This document shows, piece after piece, positions 44,640-56,016 of a DNA stretch of 64,000 bases (position 1 is the stretch's first letter; each line of letters starts with the position of its first letter). Source of the DNA: Nephrocerus scutellatus (Eukaryota > Arthropoda > Insecta > Diptera > Pipunculidae). The notes below the pieces were generated by a model. The model saw only the letters and a program-made list of their open reading frames with translations, was not told where the DNA came from and searched no databases. The position numbers were made by a program, and so were the translations under genes. The stretch spans positions 56,094,432 through 56,158,431 of the forward strand of contig OX352761.1 of the NCBI GenBank assembly GCA_947095585.1, given 5' to 3'.

Positions 44640-45229
44640 GTGTAGTGTAGTCTAGTTTGCCAAGCAGTAAGCTGCAACTGGCGGCTTTGCAACCATGATC
44701 AGAATCCTCAGCAAGGCGAGTCGAAAGGAAAAGATACGTTCCGTTTGGATGTATGTTTAACTCTCATTTATTTTGTAAAAATCTTCTCCTTTTATACAAT
44801 TTCTTACAGCTAAAAATATAGGAATATAATTATGTATATACATATAAGTTGCATCGGCATCGATGCACATGAAATATCTTACATAATGTGTTAGAGTAGG
44901 GCACAATGCAAATGCCCTACTTCTTCTATATGAATTAGGTTGTCGCCTATGAACTGTCTGTGTCGTTATCTACCGATCACTTGCAGTTTGTTATCTTAGG
45001 CGACTTGTGTAATTTATTTTAGTCTAATTATAGATGCGATGCGTGGGAACGCATCTTTGTTGTGTGACTATGCACTTGTGTGTATGCGGGAGGTTTCTAG
45101 ATAATAATTCCTCCCTTCTTTAGATGAAAATATTATGCTTATGTTTGTTAAAATATAAATGATGCGTGTGAACTGCATTTCATATTTGATTATTCTTTGT
45201 AATTTAGGAAGATTTTTATGTAACAATTC
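44640..45229 (-). repeat. Candidate 3' LTR of errantivirus-like copy A
   Basis: On the minus strand a purine tract (AAAGAAGGGAGG) at 45240-45229 is followed by AATTGTTACATAAAAATC, the probable LTR start. A TATAAAAGG box lies at 44796-44788 with AAATAAA after it. The far end is not defined because no second LTR is present. A second purine-tract-like copy lies at 45106-45125, inside this LTR. Confidence 0.45.
44788..44796 (-). promoter_or_regulatory. TATA box in candidate LTR
   Basis: TATAAAAGG on the minus strand, the same octamer-plus as in the Osvaldo-like LTRs. Confidence 0.4.
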
Positions 45230-45240
45230 CTCCCTTCTTT
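45230..45240 (-). other. Polypurine tract, copy A
   Basis: AAAGAAGGGAG on the minus strand between the env 3' region and the candidate LTR. Confidence 0.5.
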
Positions 45241-45988
45241 AGATAAGAGGATTATTCTTGGAAGAGGAATAATTCTCAAGGTTTTAGATTATTAATTTTT
45301 TAGCAAATAAGTTGTTTTTTTTTTTTTTTTTTGGTAGGCTATTAAATACAAAAATTCTTATACTAATGATACTTAACTTAAAGATATATGTATATTTTTT
45401 TTGTTTGTGTAGCTTATTTAAACACGATAGATATATGTCTTCTGTCTTTGTTTTTATCTATTTTAATTAATGTAGGCGGTATTGGTGTCCTCCTAAGGTA
45501 CCGCTATATCTGTACTTTTTTTTTTTTTTTTTTGGAGACAGGTATTTAAATTTAATTCAGTTTTGTTTACTGACTTTTTTGTTAATTTAAAAGCATTTAA
45601 TAATGCTTATTATTTTTGTTTTTGTTTATTTTTACGATATGTGTTAAATATATGTCTTCTGTCTTTGTTGTTTTAATTTTATTACAGGCGATATTGTTAT
45701 CCTCTTTGGGTACCGCTTTTTTTCTGTTTTTTTTTCATTTGAAATTTTATTTTTATATATATATTTTTTTTAGACAGGTAATTTTGATTTAATTCAGTTT
45801 TGTTTAAATAATAACGATATTGCAATATTTTTGGTTTAAGAATATTTAATAATATGTACCTAGTAACATTTATTTTTATTATATTAGGAAAATTGTTGTT
45901 TTTTTTACTTGATGTATTTGAGATTATTTTTACTAAACAATATTTTTACATATCTTGCTATATTCAAACTTACATTAGTTTATAATAT
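45241..45988. repeat. env 3' non-coding region with a diverged direct repeat
   Basis: No gene is seen. A segment with ATATGTCTTCTGTCTTTG, a GGTACCGCT word, a T-tract and GACAGGTA...TTCAGTTTTGTTTA occurs at about 45421-45575 and again at about 45638-45805 (period about 218 bp). Confidence 0.6.
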
Positions 45989-47860
45989 TTACCCTACTAA
46001 ACGTATTGAGGCAGTTTTTGACAGTGTCGGTGATTGAGTTAGTTGGCTTTTAGGTTTGCTATCCAAATGATCAAGACGTGAAGGTGAGATTTCACGAAGT
46101 TCCGAAATATTGGGAGAGATTTCTATAGTTTGCATTTCTACATCTTCTGCAAGCGTTATCTTACCCTGCAGGTTTTTAAGAAGTATGGGGAAAGTTTTAA
46201 CCACAATATATGCGATTAGCCCTATTATTAACAGACTGGATATAGAGAAAGAGGCCAAGGACAAGGTGTGGTAATTAATAGATTTTTGATCCTTGTTTAG
46301 TTGCTCTAGCTTATTATTGATTTCTTCCAGTGATTGAGTGCTTTTATGTATGACAACGTTCGTATCAGTGTTTGTAATTAGTTGTGTTGGGGTGGAATGT
46401 GAAATATTAGAAATAAGTTTCGTAAGGTTAAGTTGGGATAGTTCGTCATTAACAATGTGGAAATACGGTTGTTGTATAATCGTTGACGGAGGCATTGTGT
46501 CTCCCTGATAAAAATTGTATGATCTTGAATTTCTACTTGGCAAGGATTGTTTATTGTGAGGATACCTTGACCGATTAATTTAGGTGTTAATAAACTCCTT
46601 AAACAGAGTATACGTATTATGGTTGGTTTGGTAACCGAATATAGCCAAGTGTTAGGTCTAGTCATTTTAATGAAAGAATCTTGTGAGGGGACTTGAATTC
46701 GGTAGTGACATTGAGTACTATCATTTAGTGGGTTGAAAATATATTTATATTTTAACTACGCACTCTTTGGTGGCCGTTGCACGCGTTATGGGGCTTTCGA
46801 GTTTTCCTACGTAGGTGGTTGTGTTTAGACCATGCGTGATTTTAACAAAATTTTGGACATCACCGGAATGGAGTAGAATAAACTCTTGAGTTTCAGTTTG
46901 AGCAGATAAGTGGGAATATTTGATGTCAGGTACTAGGAAGTGTCCTGCCGAAAGGTGTATTGGGAAACAAAGAATTTTAAAAAATTGCATCTTGGCTAAT
47001 GCGAATATTGGTAGGGTTATTTTCACTACTAGCTTTTCTTGAAACAGATGGGATTTTACTTCAGCCGTTTGGTATAAAATTGGCGTTTTTACACATTGGG
47101 TTTGACTTCTTGTAAATAGTCGAAAGGGTATTTGGAGAAACTAATAAGGGGTGTAATTGATTATTTCTACATGCCAATATGATATCAATTAATGTACTTT
47201 GCCGTGACTCTATTTCGAAAACTTGTAAGAGTATACTTGTTACTATTTCCTGTCTTAGATGTATTCTAGTGAAATTTTCGGTGAGTTGTTACATCTCGTT
47301 TATCTGATAGCCAATGTTTTGCTGTCTATCCATTAGGGTTTTCAATGGTTTTTGGATTTTTTGAAGGGTGGTACTGACTACACTGATTTGCTGTTTATCC
47401 AATTCGACTAACTTTTTCTCATTGGTTTGTATTTCATCTAATTTACTGTAAATTTCCTGTTCATTATCGTTATCCATTGTACCAAAAAGGTAGTGGAACA
47501 TTTTTCCTATACCGTTGAAAAGGGACCTTGCTTGCCTAGATTTTGGCAGAAGTTCGTGGATTACCTTTGTTCGACTTTTAATGGTTTCTATAGCGGCATG
47601 GATGTGCCGTTGTTTTTGACAATTTCCTTTGTTGGTATTATTGTCATTATTGCAAAGTTGGTTTACTAGATGTTCTGCATATTCAGCCAAAATTTTTTGG
47701 TTTCCTAATTCCGATAGATCTATCTCGGTGAGGACGGTCCAGGTGTTGTGATAGATCCATAGATCGCCTAAACCTTCGAACACCACGCCCGTGTTGTTCA
47801 GAGGGGTTATTCTGTACGGTTGCTCAGAAGATTCTCCAATGGGAAAGAATCCATCATGAA
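45989..47860 (-). pseudogene. env: env of errantivirus-like copy A, multiply frameshifted
   Basis: Env-like coding is spread over several minus-strand frames. The first part (47860-47289) has a glycosylation-type NNTG and an RQAR furin-type site at 47526-47537 followed by a hydrophobic SLFNGIGKMFHYLFG segment and a heptad-rich stretch. This matches the layout of insect errantivirus/baculovirus F-type fusion proteins. Middle parts lie at 47288-47027, 47026-46745 and 46665-46378. The last (46543-45989) has a membrane segment (SISSLLIIGLIAYIVV) and a cytoplasmic tail. At least three frame changes break it, so no functional envelope protein can come from this copy. Confidence 0.75.
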
Positions 47861-47880
47861 CTATAGAGAGATGAAAATAA
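47861..47880 (-). promoter_or_regulatory. Candidate env splice acceptor
   Basis: The minus strand reads TTTTCATCTCTCTATAG ending at 47861, directly before the env frame. In gypsy-type elements env is made from a spliced RNA, so an acceptor is expected here. It sits about 65 bp after the pol stop. Confidence 0.5.
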
Positions 47881-47927
47881 AATTAGTAACCTAATTTAAA
47901 TGTTACCAACATTGTAGTGGGGTTATG

Positions 47928-50900
47928 CTATTCATAGTAAGGCTTTAAACGGTTGTTATGTACTACTATTTGTTTTCTACCTAACTTGATAGTTGTGTTA
48001 ACGGGTCCTTTAACTGCCGTAACAGAATAAGGTCCCCTCCAAATAGGTGCTAATTTGCCCTTACGATTTTCGCTTTTAATGAGCACCTTATCTCCTACAT
48101 GAAAATGTGGTCTTACCATTTTATCATTATAACCTTTTGACCTATGTTTGCTGGCTAGTAAATTACGTTTCGCTATTGAATATGTTTTTTGAAGTTTATA
48201 CCTCAACATGTGGTAATAACTCTCGTGGTTATAAAGAGGTTCGGGTTCTCGTTTTAAGTTAGATGGTATCTCACGTGAGAAACCATAAAGGATATCCATT
48301 GGTGTTAATTTAGTGCTGTCATGAATACTATTATTGTATACAAATGCGGCCGTTCTTAGATATTGATCCCAGGATTTAGGATTTTCGTCGACTATAGTAC
48401 GTATGTATTCTACCAGTGGCTGATGTGCTCGTTCCAAAGCTCCATTTGACTGTTGGTGGTACGCTGATGTTTGCAATTTCTTTATTTTTAACAATTTACA
48501 CAGCCCTTTAAAAAGGTCACTAAGGAAATTTGTCCCCTGGTCTGTTACTATCTTCTTGGGAATACCGTTCCGTGTAATTATTTGGTCGAAGACTACTTGA
48601 GCTACTGTTTGAGCCTCTGCATTTGGTATGGCATAGCAATCAAAGAATTTCGTTAGATTATCCTGGAAAGTTAATATGTACAGGTTTTCGGAAAAAGATT
48701 GCTCCAAAGGTCCTACGATATCTAGATGTAATTATTTGGTCGAAGACTACTTGAGCTACTGTTTGAGCCTCTGCATTTGGTATGGCATAGCAATCAAAGA
48801 ATTTCGTTAGATTATCCTGGAAAGTTAATATGTACAGGTTTTCGGAAAAAGATTGCTCCAAAGGTCCTACAATATCTAGATACACTTTATCAAAAGGTTT
48901 TTCGGCGATATCTGTGATGACCATTGGCATTCGGAAAGAAGGTGTCGCCTTCAAGGTTTGGCATTTTTTACACCTTTTAATATATTTCTTAATATCTTTG
49001 AGCATGTGTCGCCACCAATACTTTTTACGAATTCTTTTGTATGTTTTTATCACTCCCTGATGACCACCGAAAGGAGAGTCATGATAATCTTTTAATATTG
49101 TTTTAATGTCCTCGGGTTTAGTGATTTCCTCTATATTGGTTTTACTATTTATTTGTATTTCAGTTTGTGATTGATTTTCTAAACTGTCTGGGAGTTCTTT
49201 AATTATTTCCTTTTCGTATCCTTTTTCTGATAGTTTTTCCTCACTTGCTGATTTGGGATTCTGGGCTTGTAATCTTGTAACAGCATTACATTGAAAAGCG
49301 TCTTTAGACTCATTCTCGAATTGTTTGTTTTCGAGTGTTGCCGTTGGTGTGTTCTTTTGTACACTCTCCTGTGGAATTCTACTGAGAGCGTCGGCATTGG
49401 TATTGAATTTGCCTGGCTTGTACTCAATTCCGTAATCAAATTCAGACAGCTTGTGGTGGAAACGTACGAGTCGAGTTGTAGGATCTTTGACATTAAAAAT
49501 TCCTTTTAACGGCTTGTGATCAGTGTAGACCGTAAATTGTCGCCCTTGGAGGTAACATCGAAAATTTTTGGTAGCCCAAACAAAGGCTAACAACTCTTTT
49601 TCTATTGTTGAGTAATTGCGTTCGGCTTTATTCAGAGTACGACTAGCGTAAGCAATGGGTTGGTCTTTGCCAACGTCTCCTTGTGAAAGTACAGCTCCGA
49701 TTGCTTCGCCGCTTGCGTCAGTGGTGAGGTTGAAAGGTTGGGTAAAATCGGGATAAATCAGAAGAGGAGGTGAGACTAAACGTTGTTTGATTTGATGGAA
49801 TGCGTTTTGACATTTTTCTGTCCATGTAAACTTTACGTCTTTGCGGAGGAGATTGGTTAGTGGTCGCACTATTTTAGAAAACTGTGGGATACATTTACGG
49901 TAATAATTAGCAAGTCCCAAAAAAGACTGTACTTGTCTTATTGTTCGCGGAACAGGAAAGTTTTGAACGCAGGATGTCTTGCTGGGGTCTGGAAGTGCTC
50001 CTTTTTCTGTGTATATATGTCCCAAATAAACGACTTCCTTTTGCAGGAACTTGCACTTTTCCGGCTGCAATTTGAGATTATGTTCTCTTAATCTATCGAA
50101 AACCTTTTTTAGTTTGGCATTGTGATCGTTAAGATTTTTGCCGTAGATGACTATATCATCCAGATATACTAAACATTCAAGTCCTTGTAGACCAGTAAGA
50201 ACATAGTTCATCAGCCTTTGAAAGGTAGACGGAGCTCCCTTTAGTCCAAACGGCATGCGTGTGAACTCATAATGTCCGTAATTAGTGCTAAAAGCTGTTT
50301 TGGCCCGATCTTTATCATCCATTAAAACTTGGTGATAGCCGCTGGCAAGATCGAGCGTAGAAAAGTAACGGGAATGACCGAGCTGGTCTAGTATATCCTC
50401 TATTCGAGGTTGGACTATGTCATTTTCAAGCATTTCCCCTAGTTGATCAGTGATAACTTGTTTCTGTATCTCGGGAAGTCTATACATTTTTTGATTAATA
50501 GGCGGTTGATCCATCACCAGCGGTATTTCATGCGTTATGGCCGTGGTGTATGTTAGTTCGTCACCGCTTAAGTGGAATATATCACTATAGTTATTGCAAA
50601 GATCTTCTATTGCCTCTTTTTCCTCAGGGTTTAGTTTGTTGTCTATTTTTAATTCTTGTTCGAGTTGTTTATAGCGCAATATTTTAAGTGGATCGTCCAG
50701 AGAATCTAACTCTGGGAACATATATCTGATGTGCTGAATTGAGGCAATTTGCGTTTTGCTCTCTCTTTTGTCAGAATCGTCATGAGAATTTTTTTTCTCG
50801 CTTGCTTTACTTTGCTCGTCCTCGGTTTTCATGGGTACTAGTATGTAGTCTTTTACCGGGATCAGTTGTAAAGTTATATTAGTGACTTTTACAGGCTTTG

Positions 50901-51084
50901 TGGTCACATTTATTGCATCTATAAAAGCTCTTTGGCCTGGTGGCAATATGCTGTTAGACAGGAAGACTCCATTGCCAATTTCTTGTGATAGGCAGAGCAT
51001 TTCTTCCTCTAAATCTATTGGAACGGCGATGACCGTTTGTGATCGTGCTGGTGTGCTGATGTGTTTATTTAGCACTATTTCCAC
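47928..51084 (-). pseudogene. pol: pol of copy A: RT, RNase H, integrase
   Basis: RT fingers lose 45 codons in frame at about 50410 (ENDIVQP joins RIEDILDQL). The palm is present with LVYLDDIVIY (YLDD at 50155-50166), then thumb, RNase H ([25 protein letters not shown]), integrase zinc finger (HQGVIKT, CKKCQ), DIVGPLEQS, IVTDQGTNFLS, ALERAHQ and a GPYSV motif. A 154-bp tandem duplication (48573-48880) interrupts integrase. The final frame stops at 47928. Confidence 0.88.
48573..48880. repeat. 154-bp tandem duplication inside integrase of copy A
   Basis: 48573-48726 is repeated at 48727-48880 almost exactly (starting TGTAATTATTTGGTCG). Copy B has one copy of this segment (54998 onwards). Confidence 0.9.
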
Positions 51085-51097
51085 TGACCTTCATTGA

Positions 51098-51540
51098 TCA
51101 TGGGTGCTACTAGATGCTGTCTTTGGAACTTTGGTATCTATATGCATCGTTGAGGTTATGCCGCCAGCTTCTTGTGTAGAAGAAGCCTTGGAGATGCTAC
51201 AAGCTGTTTTTGTAACCTCTTCGGGTCTCGCTTTATATGTAGTTGGTCCCACTTCGACTGCCCTTTTGCGACATAAATTGCTGTCAGTGTAGTTCATAGG
51301 TACTCTTCAGAGTTATCAATTTCTACTGATCTGACCTTATTTTGGGTGTTATTAATATCTATCTTATGTACTTCATTATTTGTATGCATCGTTGAGGTTA
51401 TGCAGCCAGCTTCTTGTGTAGAAGAAGCCTTGGAGACTCTACAAGCGGTTTTTGCAACCTCTTCGGGTCTCGCTTTGTATGTAGTTGGTCCCACTTCGAC
51501 TGCCGTTTTGCGACACGGATTTCTGTCATTGTAATTCAGA
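51098..51540. repeat. Diverged tandem duplication of the protease-RT spacer
   Basis: Two units with a 242-bp period share the words GCATCGTTGAGGTTATG and AAGCCTTGGAGA. They differ at many positions, much more than copies A, B and C differ elsewhere. Confidence 0.8.
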
Positions 51541-51940
51541 GGGACGCTGAACTCTTTAGAGTTAGTTTCCGTGCGAGGAAACTTTAGTAGTTGCTCAGGT
51601 CCCTTTACATCACAATTTTGTGACAGGAAATCATTTCCTAATAATCCGTCTTCAGATAGCCCAGGTATATTACGTAATACTTGAAAATTGCAGGGAATTT
51701 GAGTTTTCAACTTGAACTTACCCTGGCAACTCCCTAAAGTATTTCCAATTCCGAAAGGTGTTTGTATTGTACATGAATTTTTTCTATTTATTTGTGTTTC
51801 TGGTGATATCACTTTTTCGGTAATAATGCTTACCTCAGCACCGGTGTCCACTACTAGTTTTACATTGTCGTTTAGGCCTATATCTAATGAAAGCTTAACT
51901 GTAGGGACTTTAGTTTGTGGTTGCTGAGAATTCCCTATAT

Positions 51941-53100
51941 TTAGATTTTTGTTTGATGTTGTCGAGTCGGGGAACTTCGGCTCGACCGCGAATCGTTTCC
52001 CTGATTTTTCTGTTCCCACCGGGTCTTTAGCTGACATTCCGAATGTGTATGACCACGGCGATCACAAAAATCACATTTTCTGCTCATATTAAAAACTCGC
52101 GGTGTACCAGAATTGGGTCTGTTCTGATTTGCTTTATTTGTGTGGGTTCCGCTGCCTGTATCTGAATCATTAATGTGTTGTTTTAAACGGCGACAATCAC
52201 GTGTGTCATGATTATTCGTTTGCAATTATAGCAGAAAGGAGTATTTTTTCTTGTAAAACAATCGCTATAGGTTTGCCCTTTTTTATGACAAAAACTACAA
52301 AAAATATGCTGGCAGTAATTGGTTGAGAAACTTTGGCGTGACTAAAACGAACCTTTTGACTTTGCGACTGTGGGACCTTGGTGTTATTCGGGCTAAATGG
52401 AACTGCTTGTGGGTTCATGTGATGATTTGATTGTGTAAAACTGTTGTTTTCAAACATGGGTCCAGGAGTCAGAAAACTATTAGTATCTGAACAATTTCTA
52501 GGAAGTTGGAATGCAGGATATAAAGGCAAATTGGGGTTTTGTTGTGTGTGAAAAACTGATTGTTGAAGTCTTTCCATGTCTAAAGTCTTTTGTATTAGTG
52601 TGTCTAGCGTCTCGTCCCCTATGGTTAGTAAATATTGACAAAGATAAAGGTTTGTGACACCGCTTTTAAGTGCATTCTTGGCAAAGTCCTCAAGCTGTGA
52701 TTTCACAGCTGGGGCTGCCGCACTACCATATTTTTGGTCTGCCGCTTCCTTGCACAGCATCAGCATCTGCTTTATCCTTGCGGTAAAAGCGATGAGAGTT
52801 TCAAAAGGGTGTTGTCTAATGGTTATTAGTTTATTCACCAATTCTTGATAAGTTTCCCTAGGTAAATAATTCCGATTGAGAAGTTTTTCGGCTTCCTCGA
52901 AAGATGTTATAGGGTTTGACGCTACTAGCAGGTAAGCCTCACCCCGCAGTCTTGTTGCAAATATTTGAACAAACGCGTGGTGTTCTTCTTCTGGTAAACA
53001 TTCTAATACTATCTTACAGCACCCTAAAAAGGTCTGTAGTTCAGTACTTACTAGAAAATATGGGGACTAACTGAGCCGTAAGTTTGGCAATTTTCGCAAG
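51941..53100 (-). pseudogene. gag: gag of copy A
   Basis: A capsid-like frame (52841-52212: LITIRQHPFETLIAFTARIKQ, GDETLDTLIQKTLDMERL) is followed in other frames by Cys clusters: CSFCHKKGQTYSDC (Gln in the His position; copy B has His), a cluster broken by a one-base deletion at about 52225, and CDFCDRRGHTHSEC (intact, within 52225-51941). Upstream of 53090 about 150 bp present in copy C are missing, and a 17-bp deletion lies near 53053. Confidence 0.75.
51961..52001 (-). promoter_or_regulatory. Predicted -1 frameshift signal, copy A
   Basis: GGGAAAC at 52001-51995 is in the frame of the last Gag zinc knuckle (G GGA AAC). An 8-nt spacer is followed by a GTCGAG arm (51986-51981) complementary to CTCGAC (51966-51961). 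Protease is in the -1 frame. Copies B and C keep the same module. Confidence 0.75.
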
Positions 53101-53558
53101 TATCTATCTTACTACTACTATCTTTATTTATATTTTCTAAAAGGAGAGAGTGCGAGAAACTTTGAAAATTTTTTAATTCTCTTTTGAACTCTTCAGTCTT
53201 CAGTGCTTTGTTAAAATTTTTCTATGACACTTAGTCTTTGTTTTCGTATCTTATTAAATTCTAGGTTTCTCGAGTCACACTGGAGAATTTGTAAATTTTT
53301 GTTTTCTCGCATTTCCTCGTATAAATTATTTAAGTATGTGTTGAGACTAACTGTTCTTGGACTTTCCAAAATTGTTCCGCTTCGTAGTCGTCTTGGTGAT
53401 GAGAGTGTAGGTTGGTATTTTCTGTTTGTGTATTCGCTGCTAGCGTTGATTTTTCTTCACTCTGCGTGGGCTGATATTCTTCGGACAACATCAAACCGAA
53501 ACCAGACGTACAACCAATGCTAAAATCGGTCTATATTAATTATTAGCAATTCTTGCTG
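53101..53558 (-). pseudogene. gag: gag 5' part of copy A
   Basis: The minus strand from about 53490 encodes an acidic N-terminus (LSEEYQPTQSEEKSTLAAN) and then, after a frame change, NTYLNNLYEEMREN. The same sequence is present in copy C. Stops interrupt it, so it is a relic. Confidence 0.55.
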
Positions 53559-53559
53559 C

Positions 53560-54445
53560 CCAAAACAGTTTTGCTCTGAAGCAGAGCTGAAATTAAGCAA
53601 CACGTTCAGACTAAATTAAAATTTTCAAACATTCTGAATTTTGACAAAAGCCAGTTGCAAAATCAGAGCATTTTTTGCCAATATTTTTGCTATTTTTCAG
53701 CGTTTTTTAAGCAAACTATTTTGCTCTGATTCAGAGCTGAAATAAAGCAAAACGTACAGACTAAATTACAAATTTCCAAACATTCTGAATTTTAGCAAAA
53801 GCCAGTTGCAAAATCAGAGCATTTTTTGCCAATATTTTTGCTATTTTTCAGCGTTTTCTAAGCAAACTATTTTGCTCTGATTCAGAGCTGAAATTAAGCA
53901 AAATGTGCGGACTAAATTAAAATTTTCAAACATTCTGAAATTTAGCCAAATCGATTTGCAAAATCAAAGCTGATTTTGCTGTTTTTTTTTTGCTATTTAT
54001 ATGCAATGTTTTTGAGTAAATTATTTTGCTCTGATCCAGAGCTGAAATTAAGAAAAACGTTCAGACTAATTTAAAAATTTCAAACATTCTGAATTTCAGT
54101 AGAGCGAGTTGCAAAAACAGAGCGATTTGCTAATTTTTTTGCTATTTAAATGCAGCGTTTTTGAGTAAACTACTTTGCTCTAAATCAGAGCTGAAATAAA
54201 GCAAAAATAGGCTAAATTAAGTTTTCAGACATTCTGAGTTTTTGCATAGCAAGTTGCAACAGAACTAATTTTCCCAATATTTTCGCTATTTCTATGTGGC
54301 ATTTTTGACCAAACTACTCCGTTTTGCAATTTTCAAGTTTCCAATTTTTTTATAATCCAAAAATCTACAAATTTCAAGTTTTTATGAATTTTTCAGAATT
54401 TTGTTCAGGGGCCTTCCATACAAATATGGATAAGGAGATACTGAT
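53560..54445. repeat. Five-unit repeat array upstream of gag, copy A
   Basis: Five units of about 145-155 bp, starting near 53563, 53719, 53870, 54023 and 54171, each open with a palindrome of the type GCTCTGATTCAGAGC, continue with AACATTCTGAA, GTTGCAAAA and TTTTTGCTATTT, and end with a GTTTTT...AAACTA word. A unique tail to 54445 follows. Position corresponds to the 5' UTR of the minus-strand element. Confidence 0.8.
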
Positions 54446-55410
54446 AAGATAAGGTCCCCTCCAAATAGGTGCTAATTTGCCCTTACGATTTTCGCTTTTA
54501 ATGAGCACCTTATCTCCTACATGAAAATTATGTGGTCTTACCATTTTATCATTATAACCTTTTGACCTATGTTTGCTGGCTAGTAAATTACGTTTCGCTA
54601 TTGAATATGTTTTTTGAAGTTTATACCTCAACATGTGGTAATAACTCTCGTGGTTATAAAGAGGTTCGGGTTCTCGTTTTAAGTTAGATGGTATCTCAGG
54701 TGAGAAACCATAAAGGCAAACCATTGGTGTTAATTTAGTGCTGTCATGAATACTATTATTGTATACAAATGCGGCCGTTCTTAGATATTGATCCCAGGAT
54801 TTAGGATTTTCGTCGACTATAGTACGTATGTATTCTACCAGTGGCCGATGTGCTCGTTCCAAAGCTCCATTTGACTGTGGGTGGTACGCTGATGTTTGCA
54901 ATTTCTTTATTTTTAACAATTTACACAGCCCTTTAAAAAGGTCACTAAGGAAATTTGTCCCCTGGTCTGTTACTATCTTCTTGGGAATACCGTTCCGTGT
55001 AATTATTTGGTCGAAGACTACTTGAGCTACTGTTTGAGCCTCTGCATTTGGTATGGCATAGCAATCAAAGAATTTCGTTAGATTATCCTGGAAAGTTAAT
55101 ATGTACAGGTTTTCGGAAAAAGATTGCTCCAAAGGTCCTACAATATCTAGATACACTTTATCAAAAGGTTTTTCGGCGATATCTGTGATGACCATTGGCA
55201 TTCGGAAAGAAGGTGTCGCCTTCAAGGTTTGGCATTTTTTACACCTTTTAATATATTTCTTAATATCTTTGAGCATGTGTCGCCACCAATACTTTTTACG
55301 AATTCTTTTGTATGTTTTTATTACTCCCTGATGACCACCGAAAGGAGAGTCATGATAATCTTTTAATATTGTTTTAATGTCCTCGGGTTTAGTGATTTCC
55401 TCTATATATA
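54446..55410 (-). pseudogene. pol: Integrase of copy B
   Basis: Integrase from the zinc finger (HQGVIKTYKRIRKK, CKKCQTLK) through DIVGPLEQS, IVTDQGTNFLS, SAYHPQSNGALERAHR to the GPY region, without the 154-bp duplication of copy A. The C-terminal end is cut where copy A's 5' tail joins at about 54445, and the N-terminal side is cut by an inverted block at 55411. Confidence 0.85.
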
Positions 55411-56016
55411 ATGTCAAAACGCATTCCATCAAATCAAACAACGTTTAGTCTCACCTCCTCTTCTGATTTATCCCGATTTTACCCAACCTTTCAACCTCAC
55501 CACTGACGCAAGCGGCGAAGCAATCGGAGCTGTACTTTCACAAGGAGACGTTGGCAAAGACCAACCCATTGCTTACGCTAGTCGTACTCTGAATAAAGCC
55601 GAACGCAATTACTCAACAATAGAAAAAGAGTTGTTAGCCTTTGTTTGGGCTACCAAAAATTTTCGATGTTACCTCCAAGGGCGACAATTTACGGTCTACA
55701 CTCAGCCGTTAAAATGAATTTTTAATGTCAAAGATCCTACAACTCGACTCGTACGTTTCCACCACAAGCTGTCTGAATTTGATTACGGAATTGAGTACAA
55801 GCCAGGCAAATTCAATACCAATGCCGACGCTCTCAGTAGAATTCCACAGGAGAGTGTACAAAAGAACACACCAACGGCAACACTCGAAAACAAACAATTC
55901 GAGAATGAGTCTAAAGACGCTTTTCAATGTAATGCTGTTACAAGATTACAAGCCCAGAATCCCAAATCAGCAAGTGAGGAAAAACTATCAGAAAAAGGAT
56001 ACGAAAAGGAAATAAT
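55411..56016 (+). pseudogene. pol: Inverted RNase H/spacer block of copy B
   Basis: Here the RNase H coding strand is the + strand ([16 protein letters not shown] at about 55493-55540, NADALSRIPQE at about 55818-55850), opposite to everything around it. It corresponds to about 49195-49799 of copy A. A 9-bp deletion near 55707 relative to copy A removes the TDHK motif and one nonsense or frame change follows. Confidence 0.88.

Larger units (their letters stand above)
51091..52037 (-). pseudogene. Protease and protease-RT spacer of copy A
   Basis: Retropepsin has VVDTGAEVSII (DTGA at 51837-51848) and GLLGNDFLS, followed by a spacer. The spacer unit with VEVGPTTYKARPEEV occurs twice (51340-51540 and 51098-51297) where copies B and C have it once. 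Stops follow at 51294 and at 51091, the latter a Cys-to-TGA change relative to copy B. Confidence 0.82.

Noticed and set aside
53224..53523. 99-residue plus-strand hydrophobic frame, also at 60928-61227
   Set aside because: It overlaps the minus-strand gag N-terminus and has no family features.
55709..56015. Frames in both directions over the inverted block as new genes
   Set aside because: They are off-frame readings of RNase H and spacer sequence; the real reading is + strand RNase H.
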